Shown: piece after piece, positions 15,881-26,900 of the stretch | Position numbering within the stretch: the stretch's first letter is position 1 | How the letters are laid out: the number at the start of each line of letters is the position of its first letter | The notes under the pieces: model-generated | What the model was told of the DNA's origin: nothing | Database searches by the model: none | What the model saw: only the letters and a program-made list of their open reading frames with translations | Translations under genes and position numbers: made by a program | From: Candidatus Gallimonas merdae | GTDB lineage: Bacteria > Bacillota > Clostridia > Christensenellales > Borkfalkiaceae | Length of the DNA stretch: 64,000 bases | Reading direction: 5' to 3' | NCBI GenBank assembly: GCA_904419525.1 | Contig: CAJFRT010000002.1 | Span: 124,001-188,000, forward strand

Positions 15881-18616
15881 TCATTTCTGCAAATTCCGTT
15901 CCCGGCGCTCGCGAATGATCTCGTGCGGCCACTTGAACTTGAACTTGCGCACGGCAATGTCCAACAGGAACAAGACAATGGCCGTGATCGCCAGAGCGAG
16001 CCTCGGATCGTACGTCCGCGGCAATTCCGTAACGAAACCGTCAAAAGTACTCCATGCGTCCGCATCCTCCGTCAGTACGCTGGAAGCGCCGCCGCCGATC
16101 TGCGCCAGATTCTGCATGAGTGCAAGGCGGTCGGCATCGTCCTCCGGCGGAAGATACTCCGCGGAATAGGAGAACGATTTATAGAATGTGTACGAAGAGG
16201 CCACCTGTCCGTCCGCGCCAAGGCGCTGAATGACGATCCGGTAAATGCCGGGATCGACGGCGATGAAACTGCTTCTGCTGAATCCCTGCGCAGCTGACGG
16301 CTGCGTGATCTGGACGACCGAGTTCGGATTCGTAAGGTTATCGATCTCCACGCGGATGCTCTCGCCCTCTTCCAGATCGGTCGACGTATAGATGCTCATC
16401 TGCGTGATGTAGTTCTCCTCCGTGAGAGTCGCCGTGATGTCGTTCGGGCGGATATCCCGCGTGGGGAACAATTTCGAGATCATGGACAGCAGCAGCGTCC
16501 GTCCGGCCTCGGCTTCCAGGAATTCTGCCGACCACACGCCGTTCAGATCGCACATAAAGCTGCCGACGGCGCCTGCGCCGTACCGCCATTCCGCATAGAT
16601 GGGAACGCCGTATTCGCCCGAAAGCACAAGATAGTCGCTGTTTCGCACCCGCGTTCCGTAGAACCCCGTCAGGACGGGCATTTCCTCCTGCGAAATGACG
16701 GAAGAATATGCGGAATCCGGATTGAGCGTAGGCGTAAATTCGCCGTATTCCACTTCCTTGATGGCAGGAATGCGGATATCGTCGCGCAGTTCCTGCGTCA
16801 GATTGGCCACGCTGCTGCTGATAGCGGTATCCCTGTTGTCGTTGCCGGCGGCCGTCGCCTCGTTGAGTTCGTTCAGATGCGCGTCCGATTCCACCGCGAC
16901 AAACGTGAAGGAAACGCCGAGCTCGTGATAGTGCCTGACCATCTCCAGATAGGATTCAAAGTCGGAGGCCGCGCCGTCCGTCAGAACGATGACGTGCATC
17001 TTTTCGATCAGGCCCTGATCGTAGAGCGTCGTCAGTTCCATGCCCGCATGTTCGATCGCGGGCGTGAAGTTGGTATTGCCGCCGTCCCTCAGGTTATAGA
17101 CGGACTGCTCGATCTCGTACTGGAGCGTCATGGGAAGCGGGGAGACCCCCACCGAATAATTGTCGCTGAGCGACATGACGCCGCAGTAGTCCCGCTCCGA
17201 AAGACAGGTCTCATCGCGGATAATGCTGATCGCGGAATTCTTTGCCGCGTCCAGCCGGCTCACGTCGCCTGAACCGCCCGCAGACATACTGCCCGATACG
17301 TCGATGACGATCATGAGTCCGAGCGGAGGCGTATAGTCGATCGCCTGTACAGGAAGCATCTGCTGATAGAGCGTCCCGGCCATATCGTCGCGGTTATACG
17401 CGTGCGCGGGAACGTCCTCGGGATTTCCCACTTCGCTGCCGCCCACCGTGAACAGGCCACCGCCCACTTCGTAGACGTACTCGTTGACGAGTTCCACAAA
17501 TCCGGGGTGCTGTTCAAGGTCGCTGTTTGCGATATTGTTGAAAATGATCTCGTCATACTGACGCAGATCGTCCAGCGTTGCTGGAAGCACATCCGTCTGC
17601 GTGCTCAGGACGGTCACATTGTACCCTTCAAGCAGCCCGGTCAGGTATTCCGACTGTCCGGGACGGCTCTCCACGATCAGAACATTGTCATAGACCGTGA
17701 TGTACATATACGCATAATAGCTGTTGTTCTGCGCGATCTCATCCGAAGCGGCGTCGATCTCAAAGCGCAGCGTGTGCAACCCGTCCGAAGACACCGCATG
17801 CGGGATCGTCACCGTCTGTGTTCCCGCGGTCAGAGTGAGTTCGGTGGACACGCCGGGCTCATCGTTGTCGTAGAGCGTCACGACCGCATCGGTTGTGCCC
17901 TGCGGGAATGTGTTGTTGAGCGTGAGCTGAAGGTCAAACTCCTCGCCCACGACCACATTGTAGTCGGGCGTCTCAACGCCTGTCAGCTGAACGTCGGAGT
18001 CGGAATACAGCGCGGAACATGCCACCGTATCCACGCGGATCCCCTTTGCCGCGATCGCACGGATGACGGAAGTCGCCCGCTCGTCCGTTTCAACGCCGTC
18101 CGAAATGAGCACGATCTTGGCCGACTCGGGCTGCGTGAACAGCTCGCTCGCATAGCTCAGGGCGGCCGCAATGTCCGTTGCGCTCGTATCCGGGACGGTG
18201 GAAGTCAGATACTGATTGTAGATCTCGGTCAGATCGTTCGAGAGCGGCGCAGCGTACTGCTGGTCAAATCCGAACGTGACGATCCCCAGCCGGTAGACGT
18301 CGGGATCGGTCATGGAAATGATGTCCGAGACATATCTGTCCTTCGCCTCTTTTTCCTTGTCGGTGCTGTAAGAGGCGTCCATAACGATGAGGATCTCGTT
18401 TTCAGAGTTGTCCACGTTATAGGAAAAGCCCATACCGGCAAGCAGCAGAACACAGCAAAGGCTGACACAGCTGTGCAGCACCACCGACGTGACGCGGTTT
18501 CTGTTTCTTCTGTACTTCCTGGAGAGCAGGAAGAACGGGATCAGCACCACCGCAAGGGCGGGAATGATGAGCAGAAGCAGCCACGGGTGCGTAAAAGTTA
18601 TCTGAAAATCATGCAT
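15881..18616 (-). CDS. membrane protein with two VWA-type MIDAS motifs
   Basis: 911 residues. An N-terminal hydrophobic pair (residues about 12-30 and 45-65) is followed by a VWA-like domain with DASYS (DxSxS) near residue 76. A central domain comes next, then a second VWA with IDVSGSMS near residue 437, and finally a C-terminal helix (about 880-900) with a basic end. The DxSxS motifs bind a divalent ion and mediate protein contacts. The layout resembles the large VWA/glutamine-amidotransferase-like proteins found with MoxR ATPases. It lies 10 bases after the BatA-like gene in the MoxR cluster and 63 before an LRR lipoprotein gene. It probably faces outside the cell between its anchors. The partner or substrate is inferred from position only. 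Confidence 0.85.
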   Translation of the reverse strand: MHDFQITFTHPWLLLLIIPALAVVLIPFFLLSRKYRRNRNRVTSVVLHSCVSLCCVLLLAGMGFSYNVDNSENEILIVMDASYSTDKEKEAKDRYVSDIISMTDPDVYRLGIVTFGFDQQYAAPLSNDLTEIYNQYLTSTVPDTSATDIAAALSYASELFTQPESAKIVLISDGVETDERATSVIRAIAAKGIRVDTVACSALYSDSDVQLTGVETPDYNVVVGEEFDLQLTLNNTFPQGTTDAVVTLYDNDEPGVSTELTLTAGTQTVTIPHAVSSDGLHTLRFEIDAASDEIAQNNSYYAYMYITVYDNVLIVESRPGQSEYLTGLLEGYNVTVLSTQTDVLPATLDDLRQYDEIIFNNIANSDLEQHPGFVELVNEYVYEVGGGLFTVGGSEVGNPEDVPAHAYNRDDMAGTLYQQMLPVQAIDYTPPLGLMIVIDVSGSMSAGGSGDVSRLDAAKNSAISIIRDETCLSERDYCGVMSLSDNYSVGVSPLPMTLQYEIEQSVYNLRDGGNTNFTPAIEHAGMELTTLYDQGLIEKMHVIVLTDGAASDFESYLEMVRHYHELGVSFTFVAVESDAHLNELNEATAAGNDNRDTAISSSVANLTQELRDDIRIPAIKEVEYGEFTPTLNPDSAYSSVISQEEMPVLTGFYGTRVRNSDYLVLSGEYGVPIYAEWRYGAGAVGSFMCDLNGVWSAEFLEAEAGRTLLLSMISKLFPTRDIRPNDITATLTEENYITQMSIYTSTDLEEGESIRVEIDNLTNPNSVVQITQPSAAQGFSRSSFIAVDPGIYRIVIQRLGADGQVASSYTFYKSFSYSAEYLPPEDDADRLALMQNLAQIGGGASSVLTEDADAWSTFDGFVTELPRTYDPRLALAITAIVLFLLDIAVRKFKFKWPHEIIRERRERNLQK

Positions 18617-18626
18617 ACGCCACCCC

Positions 18627-20579
18627 TTATATTCCTTTCCGCCATTGCAGCAGCCACTCGACCATCAGGAGCGCGACAGCTACGGCGGCAATGTAGACCA
18701 TCAGATCGTCATATGTCATGCCGACCTCTGCGGGCCGCAAAAGTTCGGCAAGTTCGTCCTCTGTCCGGGCGATGTTGCTCTGCAGGCGGGGGATCGTCAC
18801 ATAGATCCGCTCCGTCTGGTACCGGTCTGCCACGGAATTGCCGGGCATCAGCTTCTGGGTAATGGTATAGGTACCGATGCTGTCCAGAAGCAGCTGTGCG
18901 GGCGTTTCGGTGAAAGACATCGTCTCGTTGGACGAATCGGTCACCGTAAGGTCGGTCCCGCGGGCGTTGAGCGTCACCGTGTCATAGACGTTGAACGAAG
19001 TTCCGTCGATCGTCTCAGGGAAGTAGTAGTCAAAGAAATTGTACAATATAATGGGGAAGTAGAGACTGATCGGCAGATTGGAATTGTGCAGACTGAACGC
19101 CATGACGGCGATCTTGGAATTAGGTTCATTTTTGACGAAGAACACGGGATTCCCTTCAAAGTACAGCAGGACATCGTACCCGTCAAGCGAATCTTCGTCG
19201 ACCTGCGTATACTTTGTCACAAGGATACTGCTCGCAGTCACGTTGTTCAGAATGGGATGTTCCACGCCCTGCGCCAACGCCGCGCCGTCACCCGACCAGT
19301 CGGGGATCTCCACAACCCTGCCCAGCGTAAATCCGGCATCTGCCGCGATATCCGGATCCATCATGAACACGACCCCGTCCGTCGGAAGCGTCTCCGGCAT
19401 CTCATGCTCGAAGATATACAGGTCGAATCCCTGCAGAATAGGCTCTTCCCCCAGCTCGGTATTGACCTGTGTGATCGTGATATCCCACTGGTCGCGGAAC
19501 TGAGAGCTGAGCGCAAGCAGCATACCGCTGACAAAGTTGTTCGGCAGCGAGCTGCAATATTCGATTCTGATCGAAGGCTTATTTCCGCCGTAGATGTAAT
19601 ACTCGTTGTCAAAGGTCAGCGAATCCGCGCCGGAAATGTACAAAAAGATGCTGTCAAACGAATAGATCCTGTCATTGTCGGTGAGAATGATCGGCGTGAC
19701 GTTGTCCCCGAATACCGCCTCCGAGACCGTGTAAACGACCTGATAGGTCTGATCGCCCGAACAATAGACGGTCGCGGCGGGCAGTATGACGGAATCGGTC
19801 GTGCCGTTGGCATTGTTGACCTCGCAGTGAAGATCGAAACTCTCGTCTGCCCCGTAACAGGCGATATCCACCGTGATCGTGTAATAGTTGTCCACGAGCA
19901 CCGCGCTCGCGCCAAGGATCGCCGCGTTCCATTCGCCTTCGGCGGAGACGTCCTGCAAAATGACCTCGTCCCCCGCATCTGCATACTTTGTCGCGGTATA
20001 GAACAGCACGTCGGCGGCAGGGTTCAGCTCCAACACCTCTTCCGCAAGCCGCATCGCCCCTTCCACGTCGGCTTCCCCGTAAGAACAGGTCAGGCCGGCA
20101 AGGAGAGAACGGATCTCGCTCTGATCCTCTACCGTCGCACGTTCGGCAAGATATGCCGCCTCGTTTCCGGCAACGATGATCGTGACATAGCCGTTTTCTG
20201 CAAAAATACTGTCTGCCGCCGTACCGATGCGGGAGACTGCTCTTTCAAAGCGCGTTTCACCGCCGTGCTCCGCATACATGCTGGCCGAAGAATCAAGGAT
20301 CAGGATCTCTTCGCGATAGGGCGACTCCGCCTCTTCGGCGATCACGGGCATGGAAAGGATCAACGCACACGCAGTAAGGATCAGGATCTGACACAGCAGG
20401 ATCAGCAGATTGCGGAACTTGCTGATCGGCACGCTCTTTTTTCTGTATCTCAGGCTGAGTTTCCATACAAACGTACTGGAAACCACCTTCTGCTGATAGT
20501 TGGGCTTGAGAATATAGATGATCAGGAGCGCAACCAGCCCCAGAAGCCCCAACAATCCAAGAGGTAAAAGTAAACTCAT
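18627..20579 (-). CDS. BatA-like VWA membrane protein
   Basis: 650 residues. The N-terminus (LGLLGLLGLVALLIIYIL, then a basic loop and a second helix at about 55-78) is typical of the BatA N-terminal domain. A VWA domain starts at about residue 95 with a DSSAS metal-site motif (ILILDSSASMY). The rest is an extracytoplasmic beta-rich region, and a last membrane helix is near residues 625-642. The gene overlaps the DUF58 gene by 4 bases (ATGA), a sign of translational coupling. BatA-type proteins accompany MoxR AAA+ ATPases and DUF58 proteins; in the best studied cases the set supports assembly or activation of other proteins. Here the set is followed directly by two surface lipoprotein genes. 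Confidence 0.88.
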   Translation of the reverse strand: MSLLLPLGLLGLLGLVALLIIYILKPNYQQKVVSSTFVWKLSLRYRKKSVPISKFRNLLILLCQILILTACALILSMPVIAEEAESPYREEILILDSSASMYAEHGGETRFERAVSRIGTAADSIFAENGYVTIIVAGNEAAYLAERATVEDQSEIRSLLAGLTCSYGEADVEGAMRLAEEVLELNPAADVLFYTATKYADAGDEVILQDVSAEGEWNAAILGASAVLVDNYYTITVDIACYGADESFDLHCEVNNANGTTDSVILPAATVYCSGDQTYQVVYTVSEAVFGDNVTPIILTDNDRIYSFDSIFLYISGADSLTFDNEYYIYGGNKPSIRIEYCSSLPNNFVSGMLLALSSQFRDQWDITITQVNTELGEEPILQGFDLYIFEHEMPETLPTDGVVFMMDPDIAADAGFTLGRVVEIPDWSGDGAALAQGVEHPILNNVTASSILVTKYTQVDEDSLDGYDVLLYFEGNPVFFVKNEPNSKIAVMAFSLHNSNLPISLYFPIILYNFFDYYFPETIDGTSFNVYDTVTLNARGTDLTVTDSSNETMSFTETPAQLLLDSIGTYTITQKLMPGNSVADRYQTERIYVTIPRLQSNIARTEDELAELLRPAEVGMTYDDLMVYIAAVAVALLMVEWLLQWRKGI

Positions 20580-21475
20580 TCCAATATACCTACATTGAGC
20601 AACTTGCCGAACACTGCCTTTTCGATCGGCTCATCGCATCTGACCGTAATAAAGTCCGCCCCGCGCGACGCGCAGAACGACCTGATATCTCCGATATAAT
20701 CTTTCAGTGCCTCATCATAGGCAAGCTGCATGCTGCGCGTAATGCGCAGCTTCATATTTTTCTCGTCCGTGACGTCTTCCGACTCCGTATCGATCAGGTT
20801 GACGCGCCCGTCGTAGGAAGGATCGACCTCTTCCGGAGCAAGCACCTGGACGAGCAGGACCTGCTGTTTTTTGTAGCACAGATAGTCCACCGCCTTTTTC
20901 CAGTCGCTCTCCGTGAAAAAATCGGAAATGATCACATTGAGCCCGTCGCTCGTCCCCGAACCCGCGCTGTTGATGACTGCCTGCCGGAGATCGGTCTCGC
21001 CGTCGAATTCGATCTTTTCCAGCTCGCCCACCGCGCGGAAAAAGCTGTTCTTTCCGACGATCGTCCCGAACGGATTGCTTCCCGTCTCCCCTTTCAGCAT
21101 GTGAAAAGACAGCTTGTCCATATTATGAACGGACAGAAACCCAAGCGCCGCGGCAAATCCGATGGCATATGCCCCTTTTGCGGCGTTGGGTTTTCCGACG
21201 GAAGCAGAACAGTCCAGGAAGATCCGCGTATGCATCTGACGTTCGTCCGTAAACAGCTTCAGATAGTACTTTTCAAACCGGCTGTACAGATTCCAGTCGA
21301 TGCGGCGGATATCGTCGCCCAGCATGTATTCGCGGTAATCGGCAAATTCCACCGTCTGTCCGTACGTCCTGACAAGGTGTTTCCCGCCGAAAAATCCTGA
21401 CAAGTTCGCTTTCAGATAGATTGACATCGTCTCTAAACGGCTGAAAAATTCATCGTTTATATAAGAGACTTTCAT
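20576..21475 (-). CDS. DUF58 family protein of the MoxR cluster
   Basis: 299 residues with the family signature GDDIRRIDWNLYSRFEK near residue 54 and a VWA-like fold. FLDCSAS fits the metal-site DxSxS pattern near residue 90. No membrane helix is present, so the whole protein is the cytoplasmic part of the DUF58 family. The start ATG abuts the MoxR stop codon directly (TAA-ATG), and the end overlaps the BatA-like gene. DUF58 proteins are believed to be adaptors that couple MoxR ATPases to VWA partners. Family call is firm; the partner role follows from gene context in many bacteria. Confidence 0.93.
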   Translation of the reverse strand: MKVSYINDEFFSRLETMSIYLKANLSGFFGGKHLVRTYGQTVEFADYREYMLGDDIRRIDWNLYSRFEKYYLKLFTDERQMHTRIFLDCSASVGKPNAAKGAYAIGFAAALGFLSVHNMDKLSFHMLKGETGSNPFGTIVGKNSFFRAVGELEKIEFDGETDLRQAVINSAGSGTSDGLNVIISDFFTESDWKKAVDYLCYKKQQVLLVQVLAPEEVDPSYDGRVNLIDTESEDVTDEKNMKLRITRSMQLAYDEALKDYIGDIRSFCASRGADFITVRCDEPIEKAVFGKLLNVGILE

Positions 21476-22621
21476 TTATTTTCTCCCCAGAAATCCGCGC
21501 TTGCGTTTTTTGGAGGCCGCCTCTTCGGTCGGTTCTGCCGCACTTGCGGCGGGCGCGGCTTCGGCCGCGTTCTCAGCGGGAGCGCTCTCCTGCGCAGGGA
21601 CATTCACGTCTGCCGCCTTTGCGCCGCGCGCACCGTCGCGCTTTCCGCTCAGCTCCTCGACGATCATTCTGATGATCTCGTCGGCCGTGACGCGCGCCGC
21701 GATCGCCTCGAAGTTCAGCTTGATCCTGTGACGGAGCACGGGGAACGCAAGCGAATCGATGTCGCCGTACGACACATTGAACCGACCGAGCATCAGCGCC
21801 TTCACCTTCGCCGCCGAGATGAGCGCCTGCCCTGCACGCGGGCTTGCGCCCAGACGGATATATTTCTTTGCCGCCGCGCTCGCATATTCGCTGTCCGGAT
21901 GCGTCGCGGAGCACAGCTTCATCGCATAGCGCATCACTTCTTCCGCCACGGGGATCTGATTGGCCGTCGCACGCATCTTCAGAAGCTGATCGCCCGTACA
22001 TGCCGCCTCCGCGACTTCGTCCATCGTCTTCTGCGTCATATCGACGATCTGCATCAGCTCCTCAAGCCCGGGATTGGGCACGATCAGTTTGAACATGAAA
22101 CGGTCCATCTGCGCCTCGGGCAGCGGATAGGTACCGTCCTGCTCCACGGGGTTCTGCGTCGCCAGCACGAAGAACGGCTCGTTCATCTTCCGCGACACGC
22201 CCATGACCGTCACCGTGTGCTCCTGCATCGCTTCCAGCAATGCCGACTGCGTCTTGGGCGTCGCACGGTTGATCTCGTCCGCAAGGATGATGTTGCTGAA
22301 AATGGGGCCCGGCTGGAACTGGAACGTCGAGTTCCCGCTCTCGTCCTTGACGATGATGTTCGTGCCCGTCACGTCTGCGGGCATCAGGTCGGGCGTGAAC
22401 TGAATGCGCGAGAACGGCAGATCGAACACGCGCCCCAGCGTACGCACGAGCCGCGTCTTACCGACGCCCGGAACGCCCTCCAGAAGCACGTTTCCGCCCG
22501 CGATCATCGCGATCACGGTCCCTTCCACCACTTCCGTCTGGCCGATCACGTCCCGGCGGATCTGCCTGAAAATGTTCTCACACTGCTTGCTGAACTGAAG
22601 AATATTTTCTTCTGAAACCAT
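21476..22621 (-). CDS. MoxR-type AAA+ ATPase
   Basis: 381 residues. Walker A GVPGVGKT is at residues 49-56, Walker B IILADEINRA around 110-120, and sensor ATQNPVEQDGTYPLPEAQ follows. These match the MoxR family of chaperone-like AAA+ ATPases. The last 55 residues are an Ala/Glu/Lys-rich, probably disordered tail ending KKRKRGFLGRK. Related ATPases (for example RavA) work with VWA partners to mature or insert target complexes. Here it is co-encoded with DUF58 and two VWA proteins, and the neighbouring genes are giant surface lipoproteins. The start has no alternative in the family alignment region. The function is clear at the family level; the substrate is inferred. Confidence 0.95.
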   Translation of the reverse strand: MVSEENILQFSKQCENIFRQIRRDVIGQTEVVEGTVIAMIAGGNVLLEGVPGVGKTRLVRTLGRVFDLPFSRIQFTPDLMPADVTGTNIIVKDESGNSTFQFQPGPIFSNIILADEINRATPKTQSALLEAMQEHTVTVMGVSRKMNEPFFVLATQNPVEQDGTYPLPEAQMDRFMFKLIVPNPGLEELMQIVDMTQKTMDEVAEAACTGDQLLKMRATANQIPVAEEVMRYAMKLCSATHPDSEYASAAAKKYIRLGASPRAGQALISAAKVKALMLGRFNVSYGDIDSLAFPVLRHRIKLNFEAIAARVTADEIIRMIVEELSGKRDGARGAKAADVNVPAQESAPAENAAEAAPAASAAEPTEEAASKKRKRGFLGRK

Positions 22622-22648
22622 TTTTTATTTCTCCGTAATCAATTGAAA

Positions 22649-23785
22649 TTAAAGTATAATGCCGTAATAGGATTCAATGATATCCTTCAGATACTGGGGG
22701 ACTTCTCCGCCCGAAGCAAGGATCTCCATGGCCTGATTGTAGTACTCTTCGTACCTGTCGCGATAATACTGATCGTCGTCGATGACCTGGTTGGCGTCGT
22801 CATATCTTCCGCCGGCATCGTCGCTCGGATCGCCGTTCGGGTCATTGTTGCCCCCCTCCGAATCCGAAGGATCCTGCGGCTCATCCATGGGCGCGTCGGG
22901 ATCCCCTTCCATGGGTTCATCGGACGGATCGTCCGAAGGCGTCAGCTCCATGAAATACGCATAGTACGTGACGATGATCTCGCCGTCCTCATTGACGGTC
23001 ACAGTATTGCTGTCATTGTTGGCAAGCAGCGCATCGATGTCGAGCACGTCCTCGCGGACGGGGTCTTCATAGCCGTCGCTCCAGCCGATGAATGCCCACT
23101 CCTCATCGGCGACCGCCGTCACCTGCTCGGCCGTATCGCCGTCGCGCAGCAGCTGATCTTCAAGGCCTTCGATCATGCCGCCCATGCCGTCGATCCCTTC
23201 ACCGATCCCGCCGTTGCCGTCGGAAGTGATCCCGAACACCTTGTACGAGACCGTGTAGTAGACGTCCGGCGCGGGAGGATCGATAATGTTGTCGACGGGA
23301 TTGTCGATAATGTCATTCTGAGCAAGCGCCGTGACGACCGTCATGGACGTCCCGCACAAGAACAGAAGAGATGCGAACACGATCCCGAATGCAGGCAGAA
23401 CGATTTTCAGCTGACGGGGTTCTACCCTCTGCATGCTGGCGAGCGCGTCCTCTCTCTGGCGAAGCGCGATGAACGAATCGTCGTTCTGAAGCTCCATCAT
23501 CGTGATCAGACGCTCTTCCAGGCCGAGACGGTCCACCCTTGCGGCGATCGCTTTGGCCGTGGGACGGTATTTTGTGTAATAGAACAGCAATGTCGTCCCC
23601 GTGAGCACCACCGCAAACACGGCGATCGCGACCCAGAGCAGCCAATCCACTTCTGTGAACCACATCACAAGCACAAGGGCGCAGTACACAAGACACGCCA
23701 GTGCGATTCCGAAAAGAAGCGATTTCAGGATCCCCTCTTTCGCAAGGCGGTTGTAATACTTTTTGAAGGGTTTCTGTTCTTTCAT
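22649..23785 (-). CDS. membrane protein opening the MoxR operon, acidic Pro-rich C-terminal region
   Basis: 378 residues. Two adjacent membrane helices (about 23-45 and 48-70) precede a cytoplasmic helical part, and a third helix lies near 128-150. The exposed C-terminal region has an InlB-like segment (YYTVSYKVFG) and a disordered Asp/Pro/Glu/Ser-rich stretch at about 260-325. It ends in a helical tail (VPQYLKDIIESYYGIIL) resembling the tail motif of other large membrane proteins in MoxR operons. GGAGG lies 7 bases before the ATG. I find no enzyme motif. It lies 133 bases after the giant LRR gene, with no clear promoter between. A structural subunit of the MoxR/VWA assembly is likely but unproven. 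Confidence 0.8.
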   Translation of the reverse strand: MKEQKPFKKYYNRLAKEGILKSLLFGIALACLVYCALVLVMWFTEVDWLLWVAIAVFAVVLTGTTLLFYYTKYRPTAKAIAARVDRLGLEERLITMMELQNDDSFIALRQREDALASMQRVEPRQLKIVLPAFGIVFASLLFLCGTSMTVVTALAQNDIIDNPVDNIIDPPAPDVYYTVSYKVFGITSDGNGGIGEGIDGMGGMIEGLEDQLLRDGDTAEQVTAVADEEWAFIGWSDGYEDPVREDVLDIDALLANNDSNTVTVNEDGEIIVTYYAYFMELTPSDDPSDEPMEGDPDAPMDEPQDPSDSEGGNNDPNGDPSDDAGGRYDDANQVIDDDQYYRDRYEEYYNQAMEILASGGEVPQYLKDIIESYYGIIL

Positions 23786-23918
23786 AAGAGATACCTCCTT
23801 TTTGCTAACTAAATTGGTATTTATTGGTTAACTTCCCGAAAACACACGACGACGGGGACGTAAAATACGACCCCGTGCCGCCCGATCTCAGACGATCGGA
23901 TTGTGTTTTTCAGTTGAT

Positions 23919-26900
23919 TCAGACCGTTTCCTCGTCGGAAGAAGTCTCCTGATCCTGCTCCGGATCAGTGGGTTCTGTGACCTCCGTACCGGGCTCCGTC
24001 GTCTCGCCGCCGCCCTCTCCGGGCTCCGGTTCGGGCTCCGGTTCAGGCTCGGGCTCTGCCGCCACGAACTCCCACACCGTGACGACGTCGTTCTCCTCCT
24101 CGTCCTGCGTCCAGTGCCAGTAGCCCGCAATGTTGACGCTGATGCCGCCGACGCTGACGTTTCCGACGCCGGCAAATCCGTCGTTGGTATCATTCGCATG
24201 GGGCGTATCCTCCGAATAGAGGTAGATATCCGCCGCAAGAAGCTCCGTATTATCGGAACCGATGCCTGTTGCCAGCGCCTGCAGATTCGCAGCCGATCCG
24301 CCGTAGTAGATCGTTTCGATCGTCGCCACGCCGCGGAAGGCGGCCTGCCCGATGCTCTTAAGGGCGTTGCCGTTGATCACGATCGTGACGATGTTCGGAA
24401 CATACTTGTTGGAAGTCGCGCCGTCCGGGTGGAAGAGATAACTGGGAATGCTTTCGACCATTTCACCGATGTAGAGCGTAATCCCCGACGAATTTATACC
24501 ACATTGGTAGAACACGCTGTTCGACGCCGCAAGATCTGCGCACTCGGCCGCATTGTAGTAGATCTCTTCCAGCAGTTTGCACTGATAGAATGCATATTTT
24601 CCGATCGACGTCACCGTGGAAGGGATCGTCAGGCTCGTCAACGTCCCGATTGTTCTGAAAGCGCTTTCCCCGATCGTCTCGACGCCCTCCGGAATGACAA
24701 GTTCGGTCAGCTTCGTGGAGCCGAAGGCATAATCACCGATTTTCTTGACAGAAGCCGGGATTTCGATACCGGTAAAACCGCAGCTGTTAAACATGTACTC
24801 CGCAATATAAGTCAGGCCGTCGGGCAGCTTGACAGTCGTCAGCTTCGTGCACTTCGCGAAAACACCCGTCGAAGAGCTGCCGTCCTCGATCGTGAGCGTC
24901 CTACCCGGATCGTCCGATTCAAGGAATGTCACCGTCGTCAGATTGGAGCAACTGCTGAACGCGGCAATTTCAATGCTGGTGATCTCTGCAGGGATCGTGA
25001 CCTCCGTGATGTTCGCATTCTGATAGAACGCATAGGCGCCGATCGCCGTCGTTCCCTCGGCAAACGTATCGGCCGAAATAACGGTTGCATCCCCGATATA
25101 GGAAGCGAGTTTACGCTCGGCAAGCGTTCCGTTCGCATAGGAATCCAGATAGATACCGCCGCCAAACACGCTGAGCACATAGCCGTCCTGCGGGAGCGTC
25201 TCCGGAGTCTTCAGCGCCGTGCAGCCGGCAAACGCATCCGGACCGATATCGATCTGATCGCTGCTGACCGTGACCGTCTCCAGCGCCGTGCAACCGTTGA
25301 ACGTGTTCTTGGCGATGACTGTGACCGCCTCCGGAATGACGATCGATTTCAGCGACGTGCAGCCCGCAAACACGCTGGCGTCCGTCGTCACGGAAACGGA
25401 CGAAGTTCCGCCCAATGCCGTAAGCGATTCAGGCAGTTCGATCGCCTTGAGCGCTTCGCAGTTCTGGAACACGCACTTTCCGATTTTTTGCACTTCGGGA
25501 TTGATCGTGATCGTTTCCAGCTTGCTGCAGCCCTTGAACGCGTTGTCCGGAATGTTATACGAAGTATTCCAGGTAACCGTCGTAAGCTCCGTACAGTTCT
25601 CAAACAGGTTGCCGCCGCCAAGCTTGGTAACGGTCTCCGGAACCGTCATTTCCGTGATCTTCGCACAGCCTCTGAAAGCATAGCTGCCGAGCGTCGTCAC
25701 GGAAGCGGGGATCGTGATCCCGGTCAGTTCCGTACAGCCGTCAAACGCATAGTTCCCGATCGTGAGCAGCGAGCTGATCCCATCGTCCGCCCCTTCAAAG
25801 ACGACCGACGTCAGAGCTCCGCAGTTCTGGAACGCATAGGCGCCAAGCCCCTTGACCGTAGCGGGAATCGAGATGGACGTGAGCCCCGTACCTGCAAACA
25901 CATACGAACTGGAACTGTTGGAAACGGACGTCGAACTTGAAGTGATGTTGCTTGAAACACCGAGATTGACAAGATTGTCGGGTAGATCGATCGACGCGAG
26001 CGACGTGCAGTTCTGGAACACATTGGCGTAAATCGTAACGATGTTTTTCCCAAGCTGAACATCGGACAGGTTGGAGCAGCCGTAGAAAGTATTCTTGTAG
26101 AGCACCTCCACGCCGTCCGGGATCCGGATCGATTTCAGCGACGTGCAGCCGTAAAAGACCTTTGCATCAGTTGACGTTTCGGAGTAAGATATAACGCCAA
26201 GCTCCTGCAGCTCGGAGGGAAGCGTGATTCCCGTAAGCGACGTGCAGGCTTCAAAAGCAGAATTTCCGATCTGCTTGATCGAGGAATTGAGCGTAACGCT
26301 TGAAAGAGCCGAACAGCCGTTGAACATATCTTCGGAGAGATTCGCCGCGCTGTTGACGTCTGCCGTTTTCAGCTCCTTACAGCCCTGGAACAACGCCTTG
26401 CCCAGCGTCGTGACCGATTCGGGAATGATAATGCTCTGCAGCGACGCGCAGTTATAGAATGCACTTTCGCCGATTCCCGTAAGGCCGGTCAGCCGCTCCA
26501 GATTGATCGATTCCAGCGACGAGCAGTTGTAGAACATCTTCGTGCCGAACACCTTGATGTTGCTGCCAAGGAATGTGACCGTCTCCAGAGAGGTGCAGCC
26601 ATAGAACACCTCCGCGGGATTTGTAACGCCGTTGTAAAGCGTATTGCTCGATGTATAGCCGCCGAGCTCGGTAACCGACGCGGGGATCTCGATGCTCTCC
26701 AGCGCCGAGCAGCCATAGAATGCTCTTCTGCGGATCGCGTTCAGCTGGCTGAGGTTCTGCTCGCTGCCGAACGTGACCGTCGTCAGCGATTTATTATTCT
26801 GGAACGCATATTCGCCGATGATCGCAACGCTTGCCGGGATATTGACGCTCTCCAGAGCCGTGCCGTCAAACGTATAGTTGGGGATAGACCCGTAGTCAAA

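Noticed and set aside
23786-23918. Possible separate promoter for the MoxR operon
   Set aside because: No -35/-10 pair of acceptable quality and spacing was found; read-through from the LRR gene is equally likely, so I did not annotate one.
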